A stretch of 64,000 bases of DNA, taken from NCBI GenBank assembly GCA_016699855.1, contig CP064988.1, forward strand, positions 2,322,501 to 2,386,500, in the 5' to 3' direction. This document shows, piece after piece, positions 8,388 through 15,903 of the stretch. This stretch comes from Rhodospirillales bacterium (GTDB lineage Bacteria; Pseudomonadota; Alphaproteobacteria; Reyranellales; Reyranellaceae). How positions within the stretch are numbered: position 1 is the stretch's first letter; each line of letters begins with the position of its first letter. The position numbers and the translations under genes are program-made. The notes under the pieces are model-generated. The model made no database searches. It saw nothing but the letters and a program-made list of their open reading frames with translations, and had not been told where the DNA came from.

Positions 8388-8897
8388 CTACGCCGCGCGC
8401 CTCAACCGCGCGAGGTTCTCGATCGTGGTGGCGCAGGCGACGGCGGCCTCGGCGCCCTTCACCGTGAAATGCTCGCGGAAGAAGGCGCGGTGCTCGTCGT
8501 GCTCGTGGAAGCGCTGCGGCGTCAGCACGGCCGAGATCATCGGCACCTCGGTCTCGATCTGCACGCGCATCAGCCCGTCGATCACCGCGTCGGCCACGAA
8601 CTCGTGCCGGTAGATGCCGCCGTCGACCACGAAGCCCGACGACACGACCGCGGCGTAGCGGCCGGTCTTGGCCAGCATCTTGGCGTGCAGCGGGATCTCG
8701 AAGGCGCCGGGCACCTCGTAGAGGTCGATGGCGTCGGCGGCGTAGCCGCGTTCCGCCATGCCGGCGACGAACGAGTCGCGGCACCGGTCGACGATGTCCC
8801 GGTGCCAGCACGATTGCACGAACGCGATCCGCGGCCCGCCATCGGCGCCGCTTCCCTTGTCGTCGACTTGAGCGTTGTCCTGTATCCGCTGATTCAT
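8388..8897 (-). CDS. ribH2: 6,7-dimethyl-8-ribityllumazine synthase, RibH2 type
   Basis: Condenses 5-amino-6-ribitylaminouracil with 3,4-dihydroxy-2-butanone 4-phosphate, the penultimate riboflavin step. The N-terminal FVQSCWHRDIV, the YEVPGAFEIPLHAK loop, and VDGGIYRHEFVADAVIDGLM match the type II (RibH2) enzymes of alphaproteobacteria such as Brucella more than the classic RibH1 form. The frame opens at 8909 with three in-frame ATGs. The third (8897) is chosen because GGAG lies six bases before it, giving about 169 residues. An FMN riboswitch lies directly upstream on the same strand, so expression should fall when FMN is plentiful. No other riboflavin gene is adjacent. Confidence 0.9.
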   Translation of the reverse strand: MNQRIQDNAQVDDKGSGADGGPRIAFVQSCWHRDIVDRCRDSFVAGMAERGYAADAIDLYEVPGAFEIPLHAKMLAKTGRYAAVVSSGFVVDGGIYRHEFVADAVIDGLMRVQIETEVPMISAVLTPQRFHEHDEHRAFFREHFTVKGAEAAVACATTIENLARLRRAA

Positions 8898-8942
8898 GGC
8901 CATCTCCATCGAGCCGTTGAATCAGGGCGCACGAGCCGACGA

Positions 8943-8984
8943 GACGACGCGATCCGCCCGCAAGCGGATCGACGCGCCGTCGTC
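8943..8984 (-). promoter_or_regulatory. Candidate expression platform of the FMN riboswitch
   Basis: GATCCGC (8951-8957) pairs with GCGGATC (8964-8970), and the stem extends with a bulge to GACGAC/GTCGTC at 8943-8948 and 8979-8984. It lies between the aptamer and the ribH start. No U-tract follows, so translational control or Rho-dependent termination is likelier than a classic terminator. Confidence 0.4.
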
Positions 8985-8989
8985 CTCCC

Positions 8990-9136
8990 GTTCTCTTCCA
9001 TCCGGACTGTGACCGTCGGCTCCGGTATTCGACCGGATCTGCTGACCCCGCCGACCGAGATCGACGGGCGCTCGCGGGCTCGCGCGCCGAGGCGCGCCTA
9101 CCGCCGGTGGGGATTTCCGCCCCGCCCTGAGAACGC
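8990..9136 (-). promoter_or_regulatory. FMN riboswitch (RFN element) upstream of ribH
   Basis: On the minus strand the sequence opens with TTCTCAGGGCGGGG and CCCCACCGGCGGTAG and closes with GCCGACGGTCACAGTCCGG followed by ATGGAAGAGAA. These are the conserved 5' and 3' boxes of the RFN aptamer in the right order and distance. It binds FMN and represses downstream riboflavin genes, here ribH2. Confidence 0.95.
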
Positions 9137-9294
9137 TTGCCGCGGAGGACATCCCCGCGACGTGGGAGTCGTAGCATCGGCATCGGCGGGACCTGCGGAA
9201 TCTCTTGGCATGGCCGGCATGCGCGCGCGTAATCTGCGCGCCGACGGGATGATCGTATGTGATTGGAAAGCTAGGAGCGCGGCCGCGGCGGACG

Positions 9295-9552
9295 CCCCCT
9301 CACCTAGCCTCTCCCCCTCCGGGGGAGAGGAATATGAATGTCGGGACGCAGCGTCGACGCGCTCACGTTCCTCTCCCTCGATGGGGGAAGGGAGTATGAA
9401 AGTCGGGGAGCGACATGGAAGCCGCGTCCACGCGCTCATGTTCCTCTCCCTCGTCGGAGGAGAGGGGGAAGGAGGCCGCGGGCGCGCGGCAGGAGAGGCG
9501 TCCACGCGCTCATGTTCCTCTCCCCCGGAGGGGGAGAGGTTAGGTGAGGGGG
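9295..9552. repeat. Fold-back element with 36-base inverted ends
   Basis: Arms at 9295-9330 and 9517-9552 match at 35 of 36 positions as an inverted repeat and start CCCCCTCACCTA. Between them lie further CTCTCC palindromes separated by diverged copies of a unit containing GCGCTCATGTTCCTCTCC, spaced by about 70-75 bases. Its rightmost copy ends 48 bases before the next gene. The rest of the gap 9137-9600 shows nothing else recognisable. Confidence 0.7.
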
Positions 9553-9600
9553 AGTCGCGGTATCGACGGGACGGCCATCGTTCCGCGGGGAGGATCGACC

Positions 9601-10557
9601 ATGCTTAGACGCACGCTTCTCGCGGCCGCGCCGGCGATCGTCGCCAGCCGCGCCGCCCCGGCGCAGACGCAGAAGCCGCTGCGCATGATCGTCGGCTTCG
9701 CGCCGGGTGGCGGCACCGACGCCGTCGTGCGCGTGGTCGGCCAGGAGATCACACGCGCCACGGGCCGTCAGGTGATCATCGAGAACCGGCCGGGCGCCGG
9801 CGGCAACATCGCCACGCGCGAGATCGTGCGCGCCGCGCCGGACGGCGACACGATCATGTTGAACTCGGCCGGCCCGCTGGCGATCAACCACCACGCGATG
9901 AAGGACGTGGGCTTCGACGCGCAGGCCGACATGACGCCGATCACCATGGCGGTGGAGTTCCCCAACGCCGTCGTCGTGCATCCCGGCGTCAAGGCCGGGA
10001 CCTTGGCGGAGTACCTCGCGCTCGGCCGGCGGCCCGAGGGCATCACCTTCGGCAGCTCTGGCCAGGGCTCGGCCGGACACCTCGCGGGCGAGCTGCTGCG
10101 CGTGATGTCCGGCGTGAATCTGGTGCACGTCGCCTACCGGGGCGGCGGGCCGGCCATGAACGACCTCGTCGCCGGCCATGTGCCCTCGCTGTTCGCCAGC
10201 GCGCCGACCGCAACGGAGATGATCAAGTCCGGCCGCATCCGCGGGCTGGCCACCACCGGCGCCAAGCGCTCGCCCTTCCTGCCGGACGTGCCGACCGTGG
10301 CCGAACAGGGCTTCGCCGGCTACGACGCCGCCAACTGGTACGCCTTCGTCGGCCCGCGCGGCATGGATCCGGCCGTGGTCGCCCGTCTCGCCGCCACGCT
10401 GACGGCGGCGCTGACCGCCGGCGACGTGCGCGCGGCGCTGGAGCGGCAGGGCATGGAGGTCGCGACGACGACGCCGGCGGCGCTGGCCGCGCGCATCGCG
10501 CGCGAGAACGAGACCTGGGGCCGCGTCGTGCGCGCCGCCGGCATCCGCATCGAATAG
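9601..10557 (+). CDS. Bug-family (TctC) tricarboxylate-type substrate-binding protein
   Basis: Periplasmic solute-binding protein of the tripartite tricarboxylate transporter (TTT) class, 318 residues. A short signal peptide ends in APAQ near residue 21. Family landmarks are VGFAPGGGTDAVVR, IENRPGAGGNIATRE, SSGQGSAGHLAGEL and HVAYRGGGPAMNDL. The start at 9601 has GGGAGG eight or so bases upstream. No TctA/TctB membrane partner is present, which is common for Bug proteins. It heads a catabolic run (hydratase, VOC protein, CoA-transferase, lyase), so it probably captures the acid those genes degrade. Confidence 0.9.
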   Translation: MLRRTLLAAAPAIVASRAAPAQTQKPLRMIVGFAPGGGTDAVVRVVGQEITRATGRQVIIENRPGAGGNIATREIVRAAPDGDTIMLNSAGPLAINHHAMKDVGFDAQADMTPITMAVEFPNAVVVHPGVKAGTLAEYLALGRRPEGITFGSSGQGSAGHLAGELLRVMSGVNLVHVAYRGGGPAMNDLVAGHVPSLFASAPTATEMIKSGRIRGLATTGAKRSPFLPDVPTVAEQGFAGYDAANWYAFVGPRGMDPAVVARLAATLTAALTAGDVRAALERQGMEVATTTPAALAARIARENETWGRVVRAAGIRIE

Positions 10558-10602
10558 CGCCGCCGCCCGCGCCAACACCACCACCAACGAACAGAGTTCC
10601 AT

Positions 10603-11388
10603 ATGCCCGACATCCGCGTCTCCAACGAGGGCGGCATCGTCCGTCTCGTCATCGACCACGTCGAGAAGCACAACGCCATGACGCTGGACATGTGGCGCCG
10701 GCTGGGCGACGCGCTGGAGGCGCTGACGCGCGACGACCGCGCCCGCGTGATCGTGGTGTCCGGCGCCGGCGACAAGGCGTTCTGCACCGGCAACGACATC
10801 TCGGAGTTCGGCCGCGTGCGCGACACGGCGGAGCGTATCGCCGTCTACAACGCCGCCACGCGGCGCGCCTGCGACCTGCTGAAGGACATCGAGAAGCCGA
10901 CCATCGCCGCGATCCAGGGTTTCTGCATGGGCGGCGGGCTGGAGATCGCGTTGCTGTGCGACCTGCGCTACGCCAGCGCCGCCAGCCGCTTCGCGATCCC
11001 GGCGGCGAAGCTGGGGCTGCCCTACCGCTACGAGGATCTCGCCGCCGTGGCCGCCAGCGTCGGCGCCGCCCGCACACGGGAGATGCTCTACACCGGCCGC
11101 CAGTACGACGCGGCCGACGCGGCGCGGATCGGCCTCGTGCTCGACGTGGTCGCCGACCGCGCCGCGCTTGACCGGCATATCGACGACACGGCCGCGACCA
11201 TCGCCGCCAACGCGCCGCTGACCCAGCGCGCCTGCAAGCTGATGCTCAAGCAGATCGCGCGGCGCGACGCGCCGCCGGACGTCGCCTACTGCCACCTTCT
11301 GGCCGACGAGGTCTACGCCAGCGCCGACTACGCCGAGGGCCGCCGGGCGCGCGACGAGAAGCGCAAGCCGGCGTTCACGGGACGCTGA
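10603..11388 (+). CDS. Enoyl-CoA hydratase/isomerase family protein
   Basis: Crotonase-fold enzyme of 261 residues acting on a CoA thioester. The oxyanion-hole segments KAFCTGNDISEF and GFCMGGGLEIALLCDL are present, with the first catalytic Glu of classic hydratases in GGGLEIA. The position of the second Glu (GQPE in rat hydratase) reads FAIPAAK, so a standard syn-hydratase mechanism is doubtful; isomerase, decarboxylase or other crotonase chemistry is possible. It lies 45 bases after the Bug protein gene. Confidence 0.88.
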   Translation: MPDIRVSNEGGIVRLVIDHVEKHNAMTLDMWRRLGDALEALTRDDRARVIVVSGAGDKAFCTGNDISEFGRVRDTAERIAVYNAATRRACDLLKDIEKPTIAAIQGFCMGGGLEIALLCDLRYASAASRFAIPAAKLGLPYRYEDLAAVAASVGAARTREMLYTGRQYDAADAARIGLVLDVVADRAALDRHIDDTAATIAANAPLTQRACKLMLKQIARRDAPPDVAYCHLLADEVYASADYAEGRRARDEKRKPAFTGR

Positions 11389-11406
11389 TCGGGATTCCGT
11401 GCCGTA

Positions 11407-11645
11407 TTCTCCCTCTCCGCCGCGCAGCGGGGGAGAGGGCGGGGCCCATGCGAAGCATGGAACGCCGTATCGGTGAAGCCGATACGGCGGGGGTGAGGTG
11501 GTGTTCGTATCGGTAGCGATGTCGCTTGGGGAAGCGAAGTATGTCGATATCGAACCCCGGTGACTCCACGGCCGCCCACCTCACCCTTCCCGCGCTGCGC
11601 GCGGGCCCCTTCCCTCTCCCCCCGCAAGCGGGCGGAGAGGGAGAA
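11407..11645. repeat. Fold-back element with perfect 15-base inverted ends
   Basis: TTCTCCCTCTCCGCC (11407-11421) and GGCGGAGAGGGAGAA (11631-11645) are perfect inverted ends. Inner arms GGGTGAGGTGG and CCCACCTCACCC form a second nested pair. It fills most of the 366-base gap 11389-11754 between the hydratase and VOC genes. No other feature was seen there. Confidence 0.7.
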
Positions 11646-11754
11646 AACACCGCGCCATCTGAAAGACGCACCCTCTCGGAACGCCCCCACCCGTGACAGC
11701 CGGCGCGGGATGTCGCAACATCGCGCCACCCCCCGACTCCCGCAGGAGGCCGCC

Positions 11755-12372
11755 ATGGTGGCGCCCAGCAAATTCGCCCACGTCGTCTACAACACGCACC
11801 GCTACGAGGAGATGATCGACTGGTACCTCAAGGTGTTCGAGGCGCGGATCCAGCACCGCGACGACCGGCTGGCGTTCCTGACCTACGACGACGAGCACCA
11901 CCGCTTCGCCTTCCTCAATCTCGGCCCGATGCCCCCGGGCGGGCTGCCGGCGCGGATCGGCAACGAGGTCGGCGTCAACCACCTCGCCTACACCTGGAAC
12001 GGGCTCGGCGAGCTGGTGGGGACCTACAAGCGCCTGAAGGCGATGGGCGTGACGCCGTTCCGGCCGATCCGACACGGGCTGACGCTGTCGATGTACTACC
12101 GCGATCCCGACCACAACGGCCTGGAGTTCCAGATCGACCTGATGGACGCCGCGCTGGCCAACGACTTCATGGCCGGCGAGGCGTTCGCGGCCAATCCCGT
12201 GGGCGAGCCGTTCGATCCCGACGCGCTGGCGGCGCGCTACGAGTCCGGCCGGCCGGTCGACGATCTGATCTTCCGGTCGGACCAGCCGGAGAGCGCGGCG
12301 GCGACGCCGATCGCCGCCATGGACGCCACCACCAAGGCCCGGTTCGGCGCCAGCCCGAGCGGTCGCGCCTGA
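11755..12372 (+). CDS. VOC-superfamily protein (glyoxalase/extradiol dioxygenase-like)
   Basis: A 205-residue protein with a vicinal-oxygen-chelate fold. Candidate metal ligands are His in KFAHVVYNT near residue 9, His in VNHLAYTW near 79, and Glu in GLEFQIDL near 124, the usual H-H-E set. The DPDHNGLEFQ stretch is typical of extradiol-dioxygenase-like members. The C-terminal 75 residues are a less conserved extension. The start at 11755 has GCAGGAGG seven bases upstream. It lies in a run of CoA-linked catabolic genes and could cleave an aromatic ring or isomerise an intermediate. Confidence 0.82.
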   Translation: MVAPSKFAHVVYNTHRYEEMIDWYLKVFEARIQHRDDRLAFLTYDDEHHRFAFLNLGPMPPGGLPARIGNEVGVNHLAYTWNGLGELVGTYKRLKAMGVTPFRPIRHGLTLSMYYRDPDHNGLEFQIDLMDAALANDFMAGEAFAANPVGEPFDPDALAARYESGRPVDDLIFRSDQPESAAATPIAAMDATTKARFGASPSGRA

Positions 12373-12397
12373 GATCGCGCGCCGGCGCGGCGGACAT

Positions 12398-13639
12398 ATG
12401 ACGACGCCCGCGCTGGACGCCGCGGCGGGGCCGCTCGCCGGGCTGCGCGTGCTGGAGATCGGGCATTTCGTGGCGGCGCCGTTCTGCGCCCGGCTGCTGG
12501 CCGATCTCGGCGCCGACGTCATCAAGATCGAGCCGCCGGGCAAAGGCGATCCCGTGCGCGGCTGGGGCGGAAGCATCGACGACAAGTCGCTGTGGTGGTC
12601 GGTGCACGGGCGCAACAAGCGCTGCGTCACGCTCGATCTCAAGCACGCCCGCGCGCGCGACATCGTCCTCGGACTGGTCCGGCGATGCGACGCGGTGGTC
12701 GAGAATTTCCGGCCCGGACAACTGGCGCGGCTGGGCTTCTCCGACGACGCGCTGCGCGCGGTCAATCCCGGCCTGATGGTCGTCCACATCTCCGGCTTCG
12801 GGCAGGACGGCCCCTACCGCGACCGCGCCGCCTTCGGCGTGATCGGCGAGGCGATGGGCGGCATCCGCCATCTCACCGCCTATCCACCGGGCATGACCGA
12901 TCTGCCGCCGGTGCGCACCGGGGTGTCGCTGGGCGACAGCGTGACGGCGATCTACGCGGCGTTCGGATTGATGGCGGCGCTGTGGCGGCGCGCGCGCGAC
13001 GGCGGCGGCCCCGGCCGCTCGATCGACGCGGCGCTGACCGAGTCGGTGTTCAGCCTGCTGGAGGGCTGCCTGCCGGAGTACGGCGCGCTGGGCGTGGTGC
13101 GGCAGCCCACCGGTTCGACCTTGCCGACCAACGCGCCGTCCAACGCCTACCGCACCCGCGACGGCGCGTGGCTGCTGATCGCGGCCAACTCCGACCCGTT
13201 GTTCGCCAAGCTCGCGGCGCTGATGGACATGCCCGGCCTGGCCGGCCAGCCGCGGTTCCGCGACAACCCCGCGCGCTGCGCCAACGCCGCCGCGCTCGAC
13301 GCGCTGATCGGCGGCTGGGTCGGCGGGCGCGACGCCGCCGATCTCGAGGCCGCGCTGGCCGCCGCCGACATCCCCGCCTCGCGCGTCTTCACCACCGCCG
13401 ACTGCGCGGTCGATCCGCAGTTCCGCGCGCGCGGATTCGTGCGCGCGGTCGACGATCCCGCGTTCGGCCGCGCCATCCTGCATCCCGGGATCGTGCCGCG
13501 CTTCGACGGACCGGACGGCGGCGGCGCGATCCGCTGGCCCGGCCCGGCGGTTGGCGCGCACAACGAGGAGGTCTATCGTGGCCTGCTCGGTCTCGACGCG
13601 CCGGCGTTCGAGGCGTTGCGGCGGGAGAAGGCGATATGA
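12398..13639 (+). CDS. Class III (CaiB/BaiF family) CoA-transferase
   Basis: Transfers CoA between a carboxylic acid and an acyl-CoA, 413 residues. The N-terminal LRVLEIGHFVAAPFCARLL and GADVIKIEPPGKGDPVRG are family hallmarks, and GVSLGDSVTAIY holds the expected nucleophilic Asp near residue 180. It follows the VOC gene by 25 bases and its stop overlaps the start of the lyase gene (ATATGA), so these two are coupled. Likely role: activation of the imported acid before hydration and cleavage. Confidence 0.92.
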   Translation: MTTPALDAAAGPLAGLRVLEIGHFVAAPFCARLLADLGADVIKIEPPGKGDPVRGWGGSIDDKSLWWSVHGRNKRCVTLDLKHARARDIVLGLVRRCDAVVENFRPGQLARLGFSDDALRAVNPGLMVVHISGFGQDGPYRDRAAFGVIGEAMGGIRHLTAYPPGMTDLPPVRTGVSLGDSVTAIYAAFGLMAALWRRARDGGGPGRSIDAALTESVFSLLEGCLPEYGALGVVRQPTGSTLPTNAPSNAYRTRDGAWLLIAANSDPLFAKLAALMDMPGLAGQPRFRDNPARCANAAALDALIGGWVGGRDAADLEAALAAADIPASRVFTTADCAVDPQFRARGFVRAVDDPAFGRAILHPGIVPRFDGPDGGGAIRWPGPAVGAHNEEVYRGLLGLDAPAFEALRREKAI

Positions 13640-14571
13640 GCGGCACCGATCGCGCCATCGAGATCGTCGAGGTGGCGCCGCGCGACGGCTTCCAGGCGGT
13701 CGGTCCGTTCATCGCCACCGCGCGCAAGGTGGCGCATATCGAGGCGCTGCTCGACGCCGGCATCCGCCGCATGGAGATCGGCTCGTTCGTGAGCCCGAAG
13801 GCGATCCCGCAGCTCGCCGACACGCGCGACGTGGTCGCCGCCGTCGGCGCGCGCGCGGGATGCCGGCTGTCGGTGCTGGTGCCCAATGAGAAGGGCGCGC
13901 GGCTGGCGGCCGACCGCGGCGTGCGCGAGATCGTCTGGGTGCTGTCGGCGTCCGAATCGCACAACCGCGAGAACGTGCGCCGCACCGTGGCGGAGTCGAT
14001 CGAGGATTTCCGCCGCGCGGTCGACGCGCTGTCGGACCTGCCGCTGGCGTGGCGCTTCAACGTCGCCACCAGCTACGACTGCCCGTTCGAGGGCCGCACG
14101 CCGGCCGACGCCGTGTACGCGATCCTCGACCAGGTCGCGCGGCGCCTGCCGGCGGTCGAGATCGGCCTGTGCGATTCCACCGGCCGCGCCTTCCCCGACC
14201 AGGTCGGCGCGCTGTGCGCCGGCGCCATGGCGCGGTTCGGCGGGCCGGGCGTCGGCTGGGCGTTCCACGGCCACGACACCTACGGGCTGGGTGTCGCCAA
14301 CGCGCTGGCGGCGTGGCAGGCGGGCGTGCGCGTGTTCGACTCCTCGGCCGCCGGACTGGGAGGTTGCCCGTTCGCGCCCGGCGCCACCGGCAACACCGCG
14401 ACCGAGGATCTCGTCTTCGCGTTCGGCAACATGGGCGTGGCGACGGGCATCGATCTGGCCCGGCTGCTGCCGGCCTGCGACGACGTCGCCACGATCCCCG
14501 GCGCCGCCATCGGCGGCCACGTCCGCACCATCCCCCGCGCCCGCGTGCTGGCCGACAGGGTGGCGCGCTGA
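13636..14571 (+). CDS. Hydroxymethylglutaryl-CoA lyase family protein
   Basis: TIM-barrel lyase of the HMGL-like group, 311 residues, cleaving a 3-hydroxy-3-methylacyl-CoA or similar thioester into two carbonyl products. Signature parts are VAPRDGFQ (metal Asp), SFVSPKAIPQLAD, FHGHDTYG (metal histidines) and GLGGCPFAPGATGNTATED, which carries the catalytic Cys. The start overlaps the CoA-transferase stop. Context suggests a lyase closing a catabolic pathway (citramalyl-CoA- or HMG-CoA-like), not necessarily leucine breakdown. Confidence 0.92.
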   Translation: MSGTDRAIEIVEVAPRDGFQAVGPFIATARKVAHIEALLDAGIRRMEIGSFVSPKAIPQLADTRDVVAAVGARAGCRLSVLVPNEKGARLAADRGVREIVWVLSASESHNRENVRRTVAESIEDFRRAVDALSDLPLAWRFNVATSYDCPFEGRTPADAVYAILDQVARRLPAVEIGLCDSTGRAFPDQVGALCAGAMARFGGPGVGWAFHGHDTYGLGVANALAAWQAGVRVFDSSAAGLGGCPFAPGATGNTATEDLVFAFGNMGVATGIDLARLLPACDDVATIPGAAIGGHVRTIPRARVLADRVAR

Positions 14572-14593
14572 CAGGCGACACGGCCTTCACCGC

Positions 14594-14636
14594 CATCCCG
14601 CGCGCCCGCGTGCTCGCCGACCGCGTCGCGCGATGA
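14594..14636 (+). pseudogene. Orphan duplicate of the lyase gene's last 14 codons
   Basis: Codons at 14594-14636 encode IPRARVLADRVAR plus stop, identical in protein to the lyase C-terminus (14529-14571). The copies differ only at synonymous or stop-neutral positions (CCC/CCG, CTG/CTC, AGG/CGC, GTG/GTC, CGC/CGA). This is the tail of a diverged paralogue, not a fresh tandem duplication. Confidence 0.55.
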
Positions 14637-14684
14637 CTCCTGAACCGCGCGAGCCGCGGCGCGCCGTCGTCCCGAGCGCAGCGC

Positions 14685-14752
14685 CATCCCGCGCACACCG
14701 TCATCCCACGCACACCGTCATCCCGCGCACACCGTCATCCCGAGCGTACTGT
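14685..14752. repeat. Four 17-base tandem repeats (CATCCCGCGCACACCGT)
   Basis: Units begin at 14685, 14702, 14719 and 14736. The first and third are identical, the second differs by one base, the fourth is diverged. The array runs straight into the long hairpin at 14751-14815. The gap 14637-14870 holds these repeats and no gene. Confidence 0.75.
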
Positions 14753-14815
14753 CATCCCGGGCGCGGCGAGGGATCCTTCGGCAGTTGAAAGATCCCTCGC
14801 CGCGCCCGGGATGAC
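14751..14815. terminator. 25-base perfect hairpin between convergent genes
   Basis: Arms 14751-14775 and 14791-14815 are perfect reverse complements beginning GTCATCCCGGGCGCGG, with a 15-base loop. The core GAGGGATC/GATCCCTC and the GGGATGAC end recur at 8314-8360. Placed between the plus-strand lyase operon and the minus-strand genes, it can act as a bidirectional terminator. Confidence 0.55.
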
Positions 14816-14870
14816 GGAGCGCGGAGCGTTCCTTCGTCGCCCCGAATCGCGCCGTGCCGACGCCCGACGG

Positions 14871-15893
14871 TCAGGGCTGGAACTTCGCCGGATCGACGCG
14901 GCGCAGGATCTCGGCGAGCGGACCCAGCCCGCCGGGCCAGCCGTCGCGCGCGAACGCGAAGTGGCCGCCGTCGCGGGTGCGGATCACGGCGGCGGTGCCC
15001 GGCTCGATCTCGAGATCCGCGCCAGCGGTGATCGGCGCGCGGCGCGTCGCGCGGCCATGGGGCAGCGAGCGGTCGAGCGCGGCGGCGAGATTGTCGGCGA
15101 AGCCGCCGGGGGTGACGATCGAGGCGGTGTGCAGGCAGACCGCGAAGGCGTGGTCGCGGCGCGCCTGGAACCAGTCGCCATAGCCGTGCAACGCGCTGTA
15201 GGGCGCGTCGAGCAGGATCAGTCCCACCGTCCGCTCGCGCACGACCGGCGCGCGCAGCAGATCGGCGCAGGGCCGCCAGCCGCCGCTATAGGCCGCGAGG
15301 ATCAGCGGCGCGCGGCGCAGCGCCTCCAGCCCGGCGTTCCGCCCGCCCCGCGCGGCGGCCACCTTGACGGCGATCTCGTCGAGGAAGGCCGCGACATGCG
15401 CGGCGTCGTGGAACGCGGGGATGTCGTTGGCGGCGGCGTCGCGATGGCCTTGCGGCGCCACGAGCAGGCCGTTGAAGCCGCTGGCGTCGACCTGCTCGAC
15501 CACGCGGTGGTCGTCGACGACGTGGAACGGCCCGGCGCCGTCGGCCTCCTTGGCGCGCGTGCGCGCCAGTGACGGCCGCGCATGGCCCTCGGCGGCGGCG
15601 CTCAACAGCGCGTTGAAGCCGTGCAGGAAGACGACGACGGCCGAAGGCTTCGCCGGATCGAACGCCGGCGGCGCGTGCAGCAGGACGCGGTCGTCTCCCG
15701 TCACGGTCGGCCGGCCGTCGTCGCCCGCCTCGAACGCGAACGCGCCGTGCGCGAAGCGCTCGATGCGCGGCCACGGCGCGCCGCGGACGAGCGGGCCCGT
15801 GAACACGGCCGGCGCGCGCGGCCGCGCCGGCGCCTTGCCGCGGTGCGCGCGCGGCCCGGCCCGCTTCGCGCCGGTTCTGGATCGCGCCGCCAC
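14871..15893 (-). CDS. Alpha/beta-hydrolase-like protein, first of two paralogues
   Basis: A 340-residue protein of unknown substrate, beginning with GTG. AVVVFLHGFNALL near residue 90 looks like the HG oxyanion loop, and LAAYSGGWRP near 205 could hold the nucleophile Ser, although a regular G-x-S-x-G elbow is lacking. LLDAPYSALHGYGDWF follows. Middle and C-terminal regions align with the protein encoded just upstream at 15904-16923. The basic Arg/Pro-rich N-terminus shows no clear signal peptide. The start is uncertain. Confidence 0.6.
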   Translation of the reverse strand: MAARSRTGAKRAGPRAHRGKAPARPRAPAVFTGPLVRGAPWPRIERFAHGAFAFEAGDDGRPTVTGDDRVLLHAPPAFDPAKPSAVVVFLHGFNALLSAAAEGHARPSLARTRAKEADGAGPFHVVDDHRVVEQVDASGFNGLLVAPQGHRDAAANDIPAFHDAAHVAAFLDEIAVKVAAARGGRNAGLEALRRAPLILAAYSGGWRPCADLLRAPVVRERTVGLILLDAPYSALHGYGDWFQARRDHAFAVCLHTASIVTPGGFADNLAAALDRSLPHGRATRRAPITAGADLEIEPGTAAVIRTRDGGHFAFARDGWPGGLGPLAEILRRVDPAKFQP

Positions 15894-15903
15894 CGCCGCC
15901 GCC

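Noticed and set aside
8910..8990. Riboswitch terminator hairpin with U-tract
   Set aside because: A stem exists but no run of T follows on the minus strand, so an intrinsic terminator is not claimed.
9295..9552. Repeated palindromes as a possible CRISPR or attachment site
   Set aside because: Unit spacing and inverted ends fit a fold-back element; there are no cas, integrase or tRNA genes.
14685..14752. Short tandem repeats as a possible CRISPR array
   Set aside because: Units are 17 bases with no spacers, and no cas genes are near.
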